DNA of 56,973 nucleotides from Planctomycetota bacterium (GCA_030836185.1 JAURQH010000029.1:1-56973), one strand, 5' to 3'; counted from the stretch's first letter, positions 1-8,572 are shown. Program-made: numbers and translations. The notes: generated by a model from the sequence alone, not told the origin.

Positions 1-360
1 AGCACAGCAAGATGCGGCTTCAGGAGCACAAGCAGCAGGAGCACAACAACTAGCAGCTTCAGGAGCACAGCAAGCAGCAGCTTCAGGAGCACAGCAAGCA
101 GCGGCTTCAGGAGCACAGCAAGCAGCGGCTTCAGGAGCACAACAGCTAGCAGCTTCTGGAGCACAGCAAGCAGCGGCAGCAGGAGCACAACAACTAGCAG
201 CTTCAGGAGCACAGCAAGCAGCGGCTTCAGGAGCACAAGCAGCAGGAGCACAACAACTAGCGGCTTCAGGAGCACAGCAGCTTACAGCTTCAGGAGCACA
301 ACAAGACACAGCTTCTGGAGCACAACAAGATGCTTCAGCAGGAGCACAGCAGCTAGGGGC
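1..360 (-). repeat. 24-bp tandem coding repeat (CCAPEAAS units)
   Basis: About fifteen imperfect copies of a 24-bp unit lie head to tail. Many neighbours differ only at synonymous third positions or at the Ala/Ser codon, and a few units are shortened by 6 to 12 bases in frame. The near-identity at DNA level points to recent expansion by slippage or unequal recombination. The array continues beyond the left edge. Confidence 0.85.
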
Positions 361-483
361 TTCTGTACAGCAAGAGGTGTTACAGCTCTTACCGTGGCCA
401 AACAGGCCAAACAGCCCCGCATCTGCCTGTGCACCACTACAACACAGAACCACGATTGCGGTTAGACTCATCCACTTCTTCAT
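1..483 (-). CDS. Secreted cysteine-rich repeat protein (3' end outside window)
   Basis: Reading the minus strand from the ATG at 483-481 gives 161 codons with no stop before the window edge, so this is the N-terminal part of a longer protein. It begins with a signal peptide ([20 protein letters not shown], residues 1-20), then a short Gly/Phe segment, then tandem copies of an 8-residue unit close to CCAPEAAS or CCAPEAAA. Some units are shortened (CAPEAA) or have Val or extra Ala. A purine-rich GAGGAG lies about 7 bases before the ATG and supports this start. The product is probably exported; paired Cys in every unit suggest disulfide cross-linking or metal binding. Similar low-complexity CCAP proteins are, to my recollection, found in planctomycetes, but no function is known to me. 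Function not assigned. Confidence 0.8.
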   Translation of the reverse strand, partial: MKKWMSLTAIVVLCCSGAQADAGLFGLFGHGKSCNTSCCTEAPSCCAPAEASCCAPEAVSCCAPEAVSCCAPEAASCCAPAACAPEAAACCAPEAASCCAPAAAACCAPEAASCCAPEAAACCAPEAAACCAPEAAACCAPEAASCCAPAACAPEAASCCA

Positions 484-866
484 TTCAATTCTCCTCAGAA
501 TAATTGTTCGGTCTTCGAACGTGAGGAACTCTCGGTTCGTTATTGTGACAGACCACCCGTCAACATTTGCCGGAGTTCAACGCAACTCGCACGGCATCCG
601 TACGAGGTCTTTGTGTATCACTCGACATTGTGAGGAAGGACATTCTGGATAAATTGCGATAAATACGCTCGCTTTGGTTCTCCGCGTAGCCTGTGCCGGT
701 TATTACGGTTTTATCAGACGACAACTTGACTCAGCTTGCCTTGCCCTGTTCTGTTTGAATTGCTTTTCAGGCTTGGTGAGATTGTCTAACCTGTTTGTAT
801 TGTGCTGTGTACAGCATTTACGCAATCTCTAGTCATTCCCGAAGTTCGACAGATAAAGCCTCCACT
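484..866. other. Divergent intergenic region
   Basis: This 383-bp stretch separates the minus-strand Cys-rich gene from the plus-strand membrane-protein gene, so it must hold promoters for both directions. I see no convincing paired -35/-10 boxes, no tRNA and no riboswitch. The plus-strand frame that is open through 2-652 is the antisense of the repeat gene and does not look like a protein. Confidence 0.4.
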
Positions 867-1799
867 ATGTCTATGTCGCTGGCAATTCTTTCAATGCTGC
901 TGATATCAGGCACGCTGGGGCTTTGGATTATTCGTATTCAACCAACGCTCCGCTTCACAACTCTGTCGGGAGCAGGATATTGGTTGATGTTGGGTTTGGT
1001 CTTCTGGTTCATTGTGACTTCGTTGGAGGTTTGGTGCGGAGAAAATCATGCTTACTCTTTGATCAGTCGAGCCCATTACCTTTCGATCACGCTGATGCTG
1101 TCCCCTTTGGTGTCTGTGTTGGGAGCGAAGCGTCCGGGAATTCGGGTCTGGAACGTCTTCGTGGTCATTCCAATGTTGCTGATGCTCAATTGGCCGTTAA
1201 TTGCAGAATTGTTTGGGACGCCCCCCAATCAGTCGCTGAATCTCGAACCTCCCGCTTTGATGGGAGTGATCGTGGTTTTGTTGATGGTCTTGGGCAACTA
1301 TTTTGGTACACGCCTCACACTGCCTGCCATGATGTACTGTCTGGCGATGGCAATCGCGTTATCAACTTGCAGTGAATCCTTGCCCATTCCGTTCCGATCA
1401 CCGTTATTAGTTCGTGCTTTTTCAGGAATACTCGTCTGTTCTTCACTCTTTTTAATGTCTTGGCGCATGAATTCTGCTGCCAACGACAGAAGAGGCTACG
1501 AAAGGTTATGGCTCGATTTTCGGGATTGGTTCGGGATCTTGTGGACACGTCGAGTCATGGAACGCTTGAATCAGTCAGCAGAAAGTGAGAATTGGTGTGT
1601 GCGTCTTTCACTCGAAGGGTTTGTTTGGGAAGATGATCTCGCGGAAGAGCGACGTCAGGAAACTCTCATTAAGATGGATCACGCATTTCGCTGGATCTTT
1701 CGTCGATTCGTTGATGAAGGGTGGATTGATGAGCGTATTCAGCGAACAGAAACCGAAGAATCTCCCGATATCACTGCTGGCCCGGTTCAGATAGACTAG
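867..1799 (+). CDS. Conserved multi-pass membrane protein, unknown function
   Basis: The predicted 310-residue product is hydrophobic over its first two thirds, with about six or seven membrane segments (from MSLAILSMLLISGTLGLW onward to about residue 200). A cytosolic tail of about 100 charged residues follows, containing Trp-rich segments (RLWLDFRDWFGILW). No catalytic motif is recognised. The ATG at 867 is preferred because the upstream in-frame TTG at 795 would add a polar, non-membrane leader; ATG 873 is also possible. The stop TAG at 1797-1799 directly abuts the next possible ATG at 1800, so the gene is probably cotranscribed with the phosphatase gene that follows. It could be a membrane partner or sensor for that phosphatase, but this is inference from position only. 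Confidence 0.65.
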   Translation: MSMSLAILSMLLISGTLGLWIIRIQPTLRFTTLSGAGYWLMLGLVFWFIVTSLEVWCGENHAYSLISRAHYLSITLMLSPLVSVLGAKRPGIRVWNVFVVIPMLLMLNWPLIAELFGTPPNQSLNLEPPALMGVIVVLLMVLGNYFGTRLTLPAMMYCLAMAIALSTCSESLPIPFRSPLLVRAFSGILVCSSLFLMSWRMNSAANDRRGYERLWLDFRDWFGILWTRRVMERLNQSAESENWCVRLSLEGFVWEDDLAEERRQETLIKMDHAFRWIFRRFVDEGWIDERIQRTETEESPDITAGPVQID

Positions 1800-3128
1800 A
1801 TGCACTTTGTGAGTTCTCTCGTGAATGGTTCTGATATGTCATCATCTCCAAGTACCAATTATCAATTGCTAGCCGAGCAGCATCTTGAAGGATTAAACAT
1901 CCTTTTGGATGTCACCAATAAGCTGACTCAACAGCAGGATCTTGCAGAGATTCTCGCGCTGGTCACAGATGCAGTGTGCGCAGCCCATCATTGTGACCGT
2001 GCCAGTTTGTTCCTCTACGACGAAGAGCAAGGCGATTTGTACACAGAAGTCGTTACGGAACTCGAAATTTCCGAGATTCGTCGAGGAATGGGTGAGAGCG
2101 TTGTCGGGTGGGTGGGAGAGCATCGCGAACTGCTCAATGTTTCCGACGCTTATGCGGAAGAGCGGTGGGACCGAACCGTCGATCAACAGACCGGATACCG
2201 AACGGAATCCATTCTTGCCTGTCCGATTCTGTCTGTTCGCAATGACAAATTGCTCGGTGTGCTACAGGTACTCAATAAGAATGCGGGACTCTTTACCGAT
2301 CTGGATGAAAAACTGATTCAGGCGTTTGCCGCTCATGCCGGAGCCGCTATTGAGCGACAACAGTTGATCGAAGAAGTTCAAGAGAAAGCCCAGTTTCAAT
2401 CGGCTATCGAATTGGGACGAGAAATTCAGACCAGTTTCTTACCAACCACAATGCCCAAAATTCCTCAGTATGAATTGGCGAGTTGGTGGGAACCGGCCGA
2501 ATCAGTCAGTGGAGACTATTACGACTTTGTGAAACTTCCCGACAATCGACTCGGCATTATGGTGGCTGATGTCAGTGGGCACGGTGTGGGGCCGAGTTTG
2601 ATTATGGCATCGTTTCGCGCCATGTTCCGAGTGTTGGCAAGGAATCGGTCCCGCGTGTCAAAACTGTTTCATCTCTTGTCCGAATCCATTTACCCGGATT
2701 TACACGATGGTCGTTTCATTACGGCGATCTTCGTGGCGATTTGTCCCTCCACTCATGAGTTGAGTTTTACTAATGCCGCTCACGCACCGGCTTTGTTTCT
2801 CGAACGAAAGACAGGGATCATTCACGATCTGGAGACCACCAGTTTGCCGATTGGAGCGATCCCCGACATGCCGGTCAAACCGGGAACTCTCAGAAATATT
2901 CATCCAGGTGATTTGGTCGTGCTGGCGACCGATGGTCTAATCGAGTTACGGAATCACAAAAATGAAATGTTTGGGGTCGAACGTCTGAAGTCAATCATCT
3001 TGGAAAATCAGGAACTACCGGCAGAAAAATTGCGGGATCTGATCCGCAATCGAGTTCGTGAGTTTCATCCCGACCCTCATCTTCCGGATGATATTACGCT
3101 GTTGTTGATCGAACGCAAATCTCGTTGA
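1800..3128 (+). CDS. GAF-domain SpoIIE/RsbU-type PP2C serine phosphatase
   Basis: The 442-residue protein has an N-terminal GAF domain (about residues 30-195, including DRASLFLYDEEQGDLYTEV and ACPILSVRNDKLLGVLQVLN). A short helical linker follows, then a SpoIIE-type PP2C domain (about 225-440). Metal-binding acidic motifs of the phosphatase are present: SGDYYDF, VADVSGHG, ATDGLIE and the terminal DDITLLLI. Family members dephosphorylate anti-anti-sigma factors or related switch proteins in response to a ligand sensed by the GAF domain. No STAS or HATPase kinase gene is adjacent, so the substrate must be encoded elsewhere. Start: ATG 1800 sits immediately after the upstream stop; ATG 1836 (MSSSPSTNY) is an equally reasonable alternative, and neither has a clear Shine-Dalgarno site. 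Confidence 0.88.
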   Translation: MHFVSSLVNGSDMSSSPSTNYQLLAEQHLEGLNILLDVTNKLTQQQDLAEILALVTDAVCAAHHCDRASLFLYDEEQGDLYTEVVTELEISEIRRGMGESVVGWVGEHRELLNVSDAYAEERWDRTVDQQTGYRTESILACPILSVRNDKLLGVLQVLNKNAGLFTDLDEKLIQAFAAHAGAAIERQQLIEEVQEKAQFQSAIELGREIQTSFLPTTMPKIPQYELASWWEPAESVSGDYYDFVKLPDNRLGIMVADVSGHGVGPSLIMASFRAMFRVLARNRSRVSKLFHLLSESIYPDLHDGRFITAIFVAICPSTHELSFTNAAHAPALFLERKTGIIHDLETTSLPIGAIPDMPVKPGTLRNIHPGDLVVLATDGLIELRNHKNEMFGVERLKSIILENQELPAEKLRDLIRNRVREFHPDPHLPDDITLLLIERKSR

Positions 3129-3174
3129 ATCATCATGCGTTGTTTTTAGCAATGTTCGCGCCTAGAATCGGTGC

Positions 3175-3606
3175 ATGACAAAGGCAATGTCGACATTCCG
3201 TAAACCGACTCCTCCTTCGGTGTTGGTGCTGGAAGAGACGCCCTTCTGGTCTGCGGAGTTAAGCCGACAATTTGTTGATCAGCCGGTGAGCATTCGGATG
3301 CGGACGAGAGTTCAGGATGTCGTACCACTGGTGGCCACGAAAACAACGAGTTTGTTGGTCGTTGGTTTGGAAATTGATCTCCCTGCGGTGTTGCGTTTGT
3401 TGGCAGTGCTTCGTCAGCAGTCGTACTCGGTCCGTACGATTGTTTTGCTCCCTGCGGAAAATTTGGAGCTGGAATGGACAATTCGTGAGTTGGGAGCAGT
3501 TGAAGTATTACTTGCTCCCGTTTTGCCAGACCGATTGAGTCACATCGTCATGAGATACCTGTTTCACGAAACCGATCAAGTCATAGATTCCCGAAACTCG
3601 GGATGA
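3175..3606 (+). CDS. Degenerate receiver-like (pseudo-receiver) small protein
   Basis: The 143-residue protein shows the alternating strand/helix pattern of a response-regulator receiver: SVLVLEET (15-22), SLLVVGLE (59-66), TIVLLPA (88-94) and EVLLAP (110-115) occupy the places of strands 1, 3, 4 and 5. The phosphorylatable Asp at the end of strand 3 is replaced (VVGLE). The conserved Lys-Pro after strand 5 reads AP, and the Thr/Ser of strand 4 is missing. It therefore cannot be phosphorylated in the usual way. It lies 46 bp after a GAF-SpoIIE phosphatase and 31 bp before the Mrp ATPase gene. The receiver assignment is a fold-level guess from pattern, not a family match. Start ATG 3175, or ATG 3187 (MSTFRK). 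Confidence 0.55.
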   Translation: MTKAMSTFRKPTPPSVLVLEETPFWSAELSRQFVDQPVSIRMRTRVQDVVPLVATKTTSLLVVGLEIDLPAVLRLLAVLRQQSYSVRTIVLLPAENLELEWTIRELGAVEVLLAPVLPDRLSHIVMRYLFHETDQVIDSRNSG

Positions 3607-3637
3607 TCCGCCTGAATAAGAATCGAGTTGATAGACA

Positions 3638-4702
3638 ATGAATGAATCCGAACTTCTTTCTTCTTTGGAAGCTGTCAAAGATCCGGCATTTGGTCGGACC
3701 CTGAAAGAGCTACAAATGCTCGTCGGTGCGACTGAATCGGAGGGCCGGTGGACTCTGAAAATTCAGCTTCCTACCTATGCGTATTTATCGAAAGACGAAC
3801 TGACCTCTGCGATTCAATCTACGATTGCGGAAAAATATCCTGAAGTGGGCGAAATCAATTTCGAATATTCCGTGAAAGTTCTCGGCAAAAACGCAGGCGG
3901 TTCCATTGGTCTGAAAGTTAAAAATGTGATCGCAGTGGGAAGTGGTAAAGGAGGTGTTGGGAAAAGCACTGTTGCCGCCACTCTTGCTTATGGTTTGAAA
4001 AGTTTTGGAGCGACCGTCGGCCTGATGGATGCCGATGTCTATGGTCCCAGTATCCCACATCTTGTAGGTGCCAAAGGCGAACCTGAAGTCGTCGAAAAAG
4101 AAAATCCCGACGGTCAAAAAGTGCAACGCTTGCAACCCATCATGGCCGATGGCATGCCGATGATGTCCATCGGGTTTATGATCCCCGAAGATCAGGCAGT
4201 GATCTGGCGTGGTCCGATGTTGCACAAGTTGCTCACACAGTTCATGCAACAAACGGATTGGGGTGATCTCGACTATTTGATCATCGACATGCCACCCGGA
4301 ACGGGCGATGTGGCCATCACGCTCTCACAAATGGTGAGCCTGGCGGGAGCCGTCGTGGTTTGCACACCGCAAAAAGTGGCGCTACTGGATGCCGTCAAAG
4401 CGATTGGCATGTATCAACAGGTCAAAATCCCCGTCCTGGGAATTGTCGAAAATATGAGTGGCGAAATGTTTGGGCAGGGGGGAGCCGCCGGGAAAGCAAA
4501 AGAGCTATCGCTACCGTGTCTGGGAGAAATTCCCAGTGATCCCGTCATTCGGGAATACGGTGATGAGGGGCAAATCTCCAAATTGTTCAGTGAGGAGAAT
4601 TCCGCTCGCGAATCATTGGAAAAGATGTGTGCAGAAATCACTCGGCAAATCGTGTTAAATTCTCTCGATGCTCCCAAAATGCCATCACTGGAAATTCTGT
4701 AA
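3638..4702 (+). CDS. mrp: Mrp/NBP35-type P-loop ATPase (Fe-S carrier family) without CxxC
   Basis: The 354-residue protein has an N-terminal MIP18/DUF59 domain (about 1-85) and a ParA/MinD-like ATPase domain. The latter carries the deviant Walker A GSGKGGVGKST (residues 101-111), the DADVYGPSIPH segment and the switch motif IDMPPGTGDV. The family carries Fe-S clusters to apoproteins. In most bacterial Mrp/ApbC proteins a CxxC pair that bridges the cluster follows the ENMS motif. Here ENMS runs directly into GEMFGQGGA with no Cys, so the usual cluster-binding site is absent. The nucleotide-binding parts are complete and the length is normal. A start at ATG 3638 fits the domain boundary. Confidence 0.9.
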   Translation: MNESELLSSLEAVKDPAFGRTLKELQMLVGATESEGRWTLKIQLPTYAYLSKDELTSAIQSTIAEKYPEVGEINFEYSVKVLGKNAGGSIGLKVKNVIAVGSGKGGVGKSTVAATLAYGLKSFGATVGLMDADVYGPSIPHLVGAKGEPEVVEKENPDGQKVQRLQPIMADGMPMMSIGFMIPEDQAVIWRGPMLHKLLTQFMQQTDWGDLDYLIIDMPPGTGDVAITLSQMVSLAGAVVVCTPQKVALLDAVKAIGMYQQVKIPVLGIVENMSGEMFGQGGAAGKAKELSLPCLGEIPSDPVIREYGDEGQISKLFSEENSARESLEKMCAEITRQIVLNSLDAPKMPSLEIL

Positions 4703-4830
4703 TCGCTGTAATCTGCGAGAATCTTTGTTCAAGGCGTACAAACCTGCCAGATCGGACGTTGCGTTCGTCGCTGGTTGCGTATAATGGAAACCCTCCCGAC
4801 TTGGCCACTACGACCGAAGGATGACCCACC

Positions 4831-5250
4831 ATGTCCGTCTCCATTGTGCTGATTGAAGATGATCGCGAGATCTCTTCGACGATGACCGCTGTCTTGCAAA
4901 ATGCCGGCTATACTGTTGATACCGCCCCGAATGGCGTCGATGGGCGTAAGTTGATCGAAGAAAAGAATCCCGACCTCGTCATCACAGATATGATGATGCC
5001 ACGTATGGGTGGGTTTCCGGTGCTCGAATATTTGACAGAACTCGATTCACCGCCGCGCGTGATTATGATCACAGCAAACGAGGGAAGCCGTCACAAAGCG
5101 TATGCAGAGATGTTGGGAGTTTCGGATTACTTACGCAAGCCGTTTGCCATGGACGTGCTGTTAGAGACGATTGAGAAGGTCTTGTCTTCTAAAGAAGAAA
5201 CGCCGTCTGCCAAAGGCTCGGACAAGTTACGCCGCAGCAAAAAATCTTGA
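4831..5250 (+). CDS. Single-domain response regulator (CheY-like)
   Basis: The 139-residue protein is a complete receiver domain with no output domain. The acidic pair is ED/DR at 9-12, the phospho-acceptor is Asp53 ([12 protein letters not shown]), Thr81 lies in IMITA and Lys103 in LRKPF. A short basic tail (KLRRSKKS) follows. Such stand-alone receivers relay phosphate or dock on a partner protein. No histidine kinase is adjacent. AAGGA about 9 bases before the ATG at 4831 supports the start. The intact receiver contrasts with the degenerate one encoded at 3175. Confidence 0.92.
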   Translation: MSVSIVLIEDDREISSTMTAVLQNAGYTVDTAPNGVDGRKLIEEKNPDLVITDMMMPRMGGFPVLEYLTELDSPPRVIMITANEGSRHKAYAEMLGVSDYLRKPFAMDVLLETIEKVLSSKEETPSAKGSDKLRRSKKS

Positions 5251-5263
5251 GTTCACCGAGCAT

Positions 5264-5563
5264 TTAGTAATATTCAACACCGAGGCTTCGTTCGATGCTT
5301 CGTGCTTCGGGCGACATGATTTTTTCAAACCACCATTTATCCACTTCCGTCGATTTTGACATATCAGTTCGTGATTGCAGCATCATGTCTTCGTGGCCTT
5401 TATCGACGCGGTTTTCATCGGCAAAGTCGTTACTGCGTTCTTGAGGGACAGGAAACATCGAATTGATGGTGTTGTGGCCCAGTTGACGAGAGTCGTTCAT
5501 AGCTTGGCAGCCACAACTCAAACAACCGATAGTCAACGCAAAGAGTAGATACAAATTTTTCAT
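5264..5563 (-). CDS. Small putative lipoprotein, unknown function
   Basis: The 99-residue protein starts with MKNLYLLFALTIGCLSCGCQ, a lipoprotein-like signal with possible acylated Cys at 17 or 19; the -3 to -1 positions are not fully canonical. The mature part is polar, rich in Asp, Glu, Met and Arg, with no domain recognised. It converges on the response-regulator gene with 13 bp between the two stops. Short planctomycete lipoproteins of this kind are usually orphan hypotheticals. Confidence 0.6.
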   Translation of the reverse strand: MKNLYLLFALTIGCLSCGCQAMNDSRQLGHNTINSMFPVPQERSNDFADENRVDKGHEDMMLQSRTDMSKSTEVDKWWFEKIMSPEARSIERSLGVEYY

Positions 5564-5729
5564 GGGAGAATCCCGAACGGATTTGACAGGAGTGGGATTT
5601 TAAGTGGCAAAGGATTTGCCAAGGATGGGACTGAGATTGTAGGTCATCGCGGGAGACTGTCCAGATCATTCATCTCTTCAGAACCGTTCACTGACACCCC
5701 GTTGAAAATATTACAAGAAGTACCACTTC

Positions 5730-6452
5730 ATGAATGTTCGCCAGCTACCAACTTTAGATTCTCCACTTGATTTGCTGGTGGTCGCACCGCACCCCGATGA
5801 TGCTGAGATCAGTGTGGGAGGAATCATTGCAGCGTCGCGGGCAGAGGGATTACGGGTAGGAGTCGTTGATCTCACTTCTGGTGAACCAACACCTCATGGG
5901 ACTCTTGAAGTACGCAAACAGGAAACTGATCGTGCGACTGAAATTCTCGATCTCACCTGGCGAGGTAATCTGGATTTGCCGAATCGGAGTTTGGAAAACA
6001 CCTTAGACGCACGGCGTAATCTGGCGGAAGTGTTTCGTTTAACACGTCCGCAGATCATTCTTGCACCTTATTGGGAAGACTCGCATCCTGATCACGTGGT
6101 TGCATGCCGGTTGGTCGAAGATGCCCGCTTCTGGTCGAAGCTCAGTCGTTCAGACTTCGCTGGTGAGCCGTTTTTGCCACCGAAGCTGTACCATTTTTTG
6201 AGTGTTCATCTCCGCGTTCATCCTTCTCCCTCATTTGTTTATGACATCTCGGCGCACATCGAAACCAAGATGCAAGCAGTGCATGCGTTTGAAAGTCAGG
6301 TTTTGACGGGTCGCTCGACAGAATTTCCGACCGGGATTGACGATGTCAAAGATCGGGCCCGTTATTGGGGCTGGACGATCAATACCGCCTATGCAGAACC
6401 CTTGTACTCGCGTGAAGAAATCGGCGTTGGTTCTCTTAAAACATTTCTGTAA
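5730..6452 (+). CDS. bshB1: LmbE/PIG-L family deacetylase, BshB1-like
   Basis: The 240-residue protein has the zinc site of the LmbE/PIG-L N-deacetylase family: PHPDDAE (His21, Asp23, Asp24) and EDSHPDH (His119-His122). Length and internal sequence ([16 protein letters not shown]) fit BshB1, which removes the acetyl group from GlcNAc-malate during bacillithiol synthesis. Substrate identity is inferred from similarity; bshA and bshC are not in this window, so a different GlcNAc-type substrate is possible. The stop is followed after 3 bases by the ATG of the MoaD-like gene, indicating one transcript with the aldehyde ferredoxin oxidoreductase. Confidence 0.82.
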   Translation: MNVRQLPTLDSPLDLLVVAPHPDDAEISVGGIIAASRAEGLRVGVVDLTSGEPTPHGTLEVRKQETDRATEILDLTWRGNLDLPNRSLENTLDARRNLAEVFRLTRPQIILAPYWEDSHPDHVVACRLVEDARFWSKLSRSDFAGEPFLPPKLYHFLSVHLRVHPSPSFVYDISAHIETKMQAVHAFESQVLTGRSTEFPTGIDDVKDRARYWGWTINTAYAEPLYSREEIGVGSLKTFL

Positions 6453-6455
6453 CGC

Positions 6456-6728
6456 ATGAACAACTCACACGTCACGGTCGAATTTCTGGGCATCGTCAGG
6501 CAAAAAGTCGGACTCGAGCAGGCTGAGTTTACGGCGTGTCGTCTCGATGACCTCTGGACTTTGGTGGGGGAAAAGTATCCGCAACTGGAAGGTGTTTGCG
6601 TCGAGCGGGGAGAGTTAAAGAACGGCTACCTCGCAAGTATTGATGGCAGACGTTTTACTCGTTCAGCCGATGAGACACTCTCTGCCGGCGATCATATCTT
6701 GCTGCTTTCTGCAGATGCAGGCGGTTAA
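6456..6728 (+). CDS. MoaD/ThiS-like ubiquitin-fold sulfur carrier
   Basis: The 90-residue protein has a beta-grasp pattern beginning VTVEFLGIVRQKVG and ends in the exposed Ala-Gly-Gly tail (LLLSADAGG). This tail is the hallmark of MoaD and ThiS, whose terminal Gly is thiocarboxylated to donate sulfur. It sits 26 bp before the aldehyde ferredoxin oxidoreductase gene. MoaD-like genes are commonly linked to AOR genes, where the carrier is thought to serve assembly of the tungsten-pterin cofactor. It may be a dedicated carrier distinct from the housekeeping MoaD; no moaE is adjacent. Confidence 0.85.
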   Translation: MNNSHVTVEFLGIVRQKVGLEQAEFTACRLDDLWTLVGEKYPQLEGVCVERGELKNGYLASIDGRRFTRSADETLSAGDHILLLSADAGG

Positions 6729-6754
6729 AGTCGATTCGTTAAAGAGCTTCCATC

Positions 6755-8572
6755 ATGAATGACGCCACTCCAGGATATTTCGGACGTTACTTGCTGGTCA
6801 ATCTTTCGACTGGTCAGTCGGAATCAAAGCCACTGTCCGAATCCGTTTTGAGGAATTATATTGGTGGTGTTGGGTTGGGGACGTGGATTCTCCGCGCAGA
6901 GACAATCGGACAACATGTGGACCCATTGGCGCCGGAGGCTCCCTTGGTATTTACCTTTAGTCCGTTGGTGGGAAGCCCACTGACCACCTCTGCCAAGTTT
7001 GCCGTGGTCGCGAAATCACCACTCACACAGCGCATCAATGACTCTCTCGCGTCTTCACATTTTGCGATTGCCGGAAAAAAAACGGGACACGACGCGATTG
7101 TCATTGTGGGGCAATCAGAAAGTCCGAAAGTCCTACTGATCACAACTGACGGAATCGCTTTACACGACGCTGATTCTTATTGGGGAATGAATATTCCTTC
7201 CGCTGAAGATTCTCTCAAAGAGAGCATCGGAGCACAGTACCGTTATGCCGTGATTGGCCCCGCGGGTGAAAATCTCGTCCGCTACGCGACCATCTCTCAT
7301 GATGGACGACACGCGGGGCGGGGCGGGCTCGGTGCCGTCATGGGTTCCAAATTTCTCAAAGCAATCGGCGTTGCGGGTGACGAGCGCATCCAGTTCGCGC
7401 ATCCCAAAGAACTTGTTGCCCTTAGCAAGTCGGTCTCCCAAAAATCATTCGGTCCCGCGACAGAGAAGTATCGCGAACTCGGGACGGCAGGCAATTTGTT
7501 AGTTTTCAATCGACTGGGGACGTTACCCACTCGCAATTTTCAGGAAGGTGAGTTTGAGCAGGCAGTCGATCTCGCTCCCGAAACCTTGACGCTCAGTCGT
7601 GACAAAGCCCGGAAATCGTGCGCGGCATGTACCATCGGTTGCGAGCATCTGTATGCTCTTGAAAAAGGGGAAAAACCAGTCCGGTTGGAATACGAAAACC
7701 TCTTTGCTCTTGGTCCGATGTGCGGAGTGGGAGATGCCGAAGAAGTCCTTAAAGCCTCACAACTGTGCGATGAGTTGGGAATCGATACCATCTCGGCGGG
7801 AGGCACCATTGCGTTTGCGATGGAGTGTGCAGAGCGTGGACTGATTGATTGGAAGGGGTTCGAGTTCGGTCGAGGGGACACACTTTTATCTGCCTTGGAA
7901 AAAATCGGTCATCGTCGGGATGAGGGTGATTTGTTGGCAGAAGGATCTCGAATATTAGCAGAACAAATTGGGCAGGGAAGCATCGCGTTTGCACCGCAAG
8001 TGAAAGGGCTGGAACTCCCCGGATATGAACCGCGTGCTTTGCAATCCATGGCACTCGGTTTTGCCGTCGGATCTCGTGGAGCCGATCACAATCGTTCGGG
8101 AGCTTATCAAGCCGATTTCTCGGACTCCGTGGACCGCATGAACATCACCGAAGCCGATGTGTCGGCAGCCATTCAAACCGAAGACGAGGCTGCGATCATC
8201 GATTCTCTGATTCTTTGCAAGTTTCTCCGCGGTGTGTTCGAAGACAAGTATGCCGAGATGGCAGAGATGTTGTCGCTGGTGACCGGTTGGAATGTCGATG
8301 GTGAAGAGTTACAGCAGTCAGCCAAAAATATTGTCGAATTAAAAAAACGCTACAACATTGAGCAAGGCTGGACCCCTGCTGAAGATACTCTCCCCGAGCG
8401 ATTTCTTTCCAGTTCGCTGCAAACCGGTGGCAGTAAGGGTGCGACTTTACCGCGAGAACGACTGGATCGGTTGATTCGTGCTTATAATCTTGGTCGCGGT
8501 TGGAGCGAAGAAGGATATCTTTCCTCCGACGTCTGCATGGATCAAAACGGTGTCGATCAAAACAACGTATAG
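6755..8572 (+). CDS. aor: Aldehyde ferredoxin oxidoreductase family (tungsten enzyme)
   Basis: The 605-residue protein matches the AOR family over its full length. The N-terminal domain starts YFGRYLLVNLSTG and has RGGLGAVMGSK (about 189-199) near the pterin site. [4Fe-4S] ligands are present as Cys289-x2-Cys292-x3-Cys296 (CAACTIGC), with a distal Cys488 (LILCKF). These enzymes oxidise aldehydes, or reduce carboxylates, using a W- or Mo-bis-pyranopterin and ferredoxin. The subfamily and substrate cannot be told from sequence alone. It is the third gene of a tight operon with a MoaD-like carrier and a BshB1-like deacetylase. The 3' end overlaps the convergent DUF5989 gene by 16 bp. An AOR is unexpected in an otherwise aerobic-looking gene set. 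Confidence 0.88.
   Translation: MNDATPGYFGRYLLVNLSTGQSESKPLSESVLRNYIGGVGLGTWILRAETIGQHVDPLAPEAPLVFTFSPLVGSPLTTSAKFAVVAKSPLTQRINDSLASSHFAIAGKKTGHDAIVIVGQSESPKVLLITTDGIALHDADSYWGMNIPSAEDSLKESIGAQYRYAVIGPAGENLVRYATISHDGRHAGRGGLGAVMGSKFLKAIGVAGDERIQFAHPKELVALSKSVSQKSFGPATEKYRELGTAGNLLVFNRLGTLPTRNFQEGEFEQAVDLAPETLTLSRDKARKSCAACTIGCEHLYALEKGEKPVRLEYENLFALGPMCGVGDAEEVLKASQLCDELGIDTISAGGTIAFAMECAERGLIDWKGFEFGRGDTLLSALEKIGHRRDEGDLLAEGSRILAEQIGQGSIAFAPQVKGLELPGYEPRALQSMALGFAVGSRGADHNRSGAYQADFSDSVDRMNITEADVSAAIQTEDEAAIIDSLILCKFLRGVFEDKYAEMAEMLSLVTGWNVDGEELQQSAKNIVELKKRYNIEQGWTPAEDTLPERFLSSSLQTGGSKGATLPRERLDRLIRAYNLGRGWSEEGYLSSDVCMDQNGVDQNNV

Noticed and set aside
1-360. Possible CRISPR-like or satellite array
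   Set aside because: Units are contiguous with no unique spacers and keep a reading frame, so it is a coding tandem repeat.
2-652. Long plus-strand open frame through the repeat array
   Set aside because: It is the antisense of the secreted Cys-rich gene. The minus-strand reading has a signal peptide, a ribosome site and a natural ATG, while the plus-strand reading has none of these.
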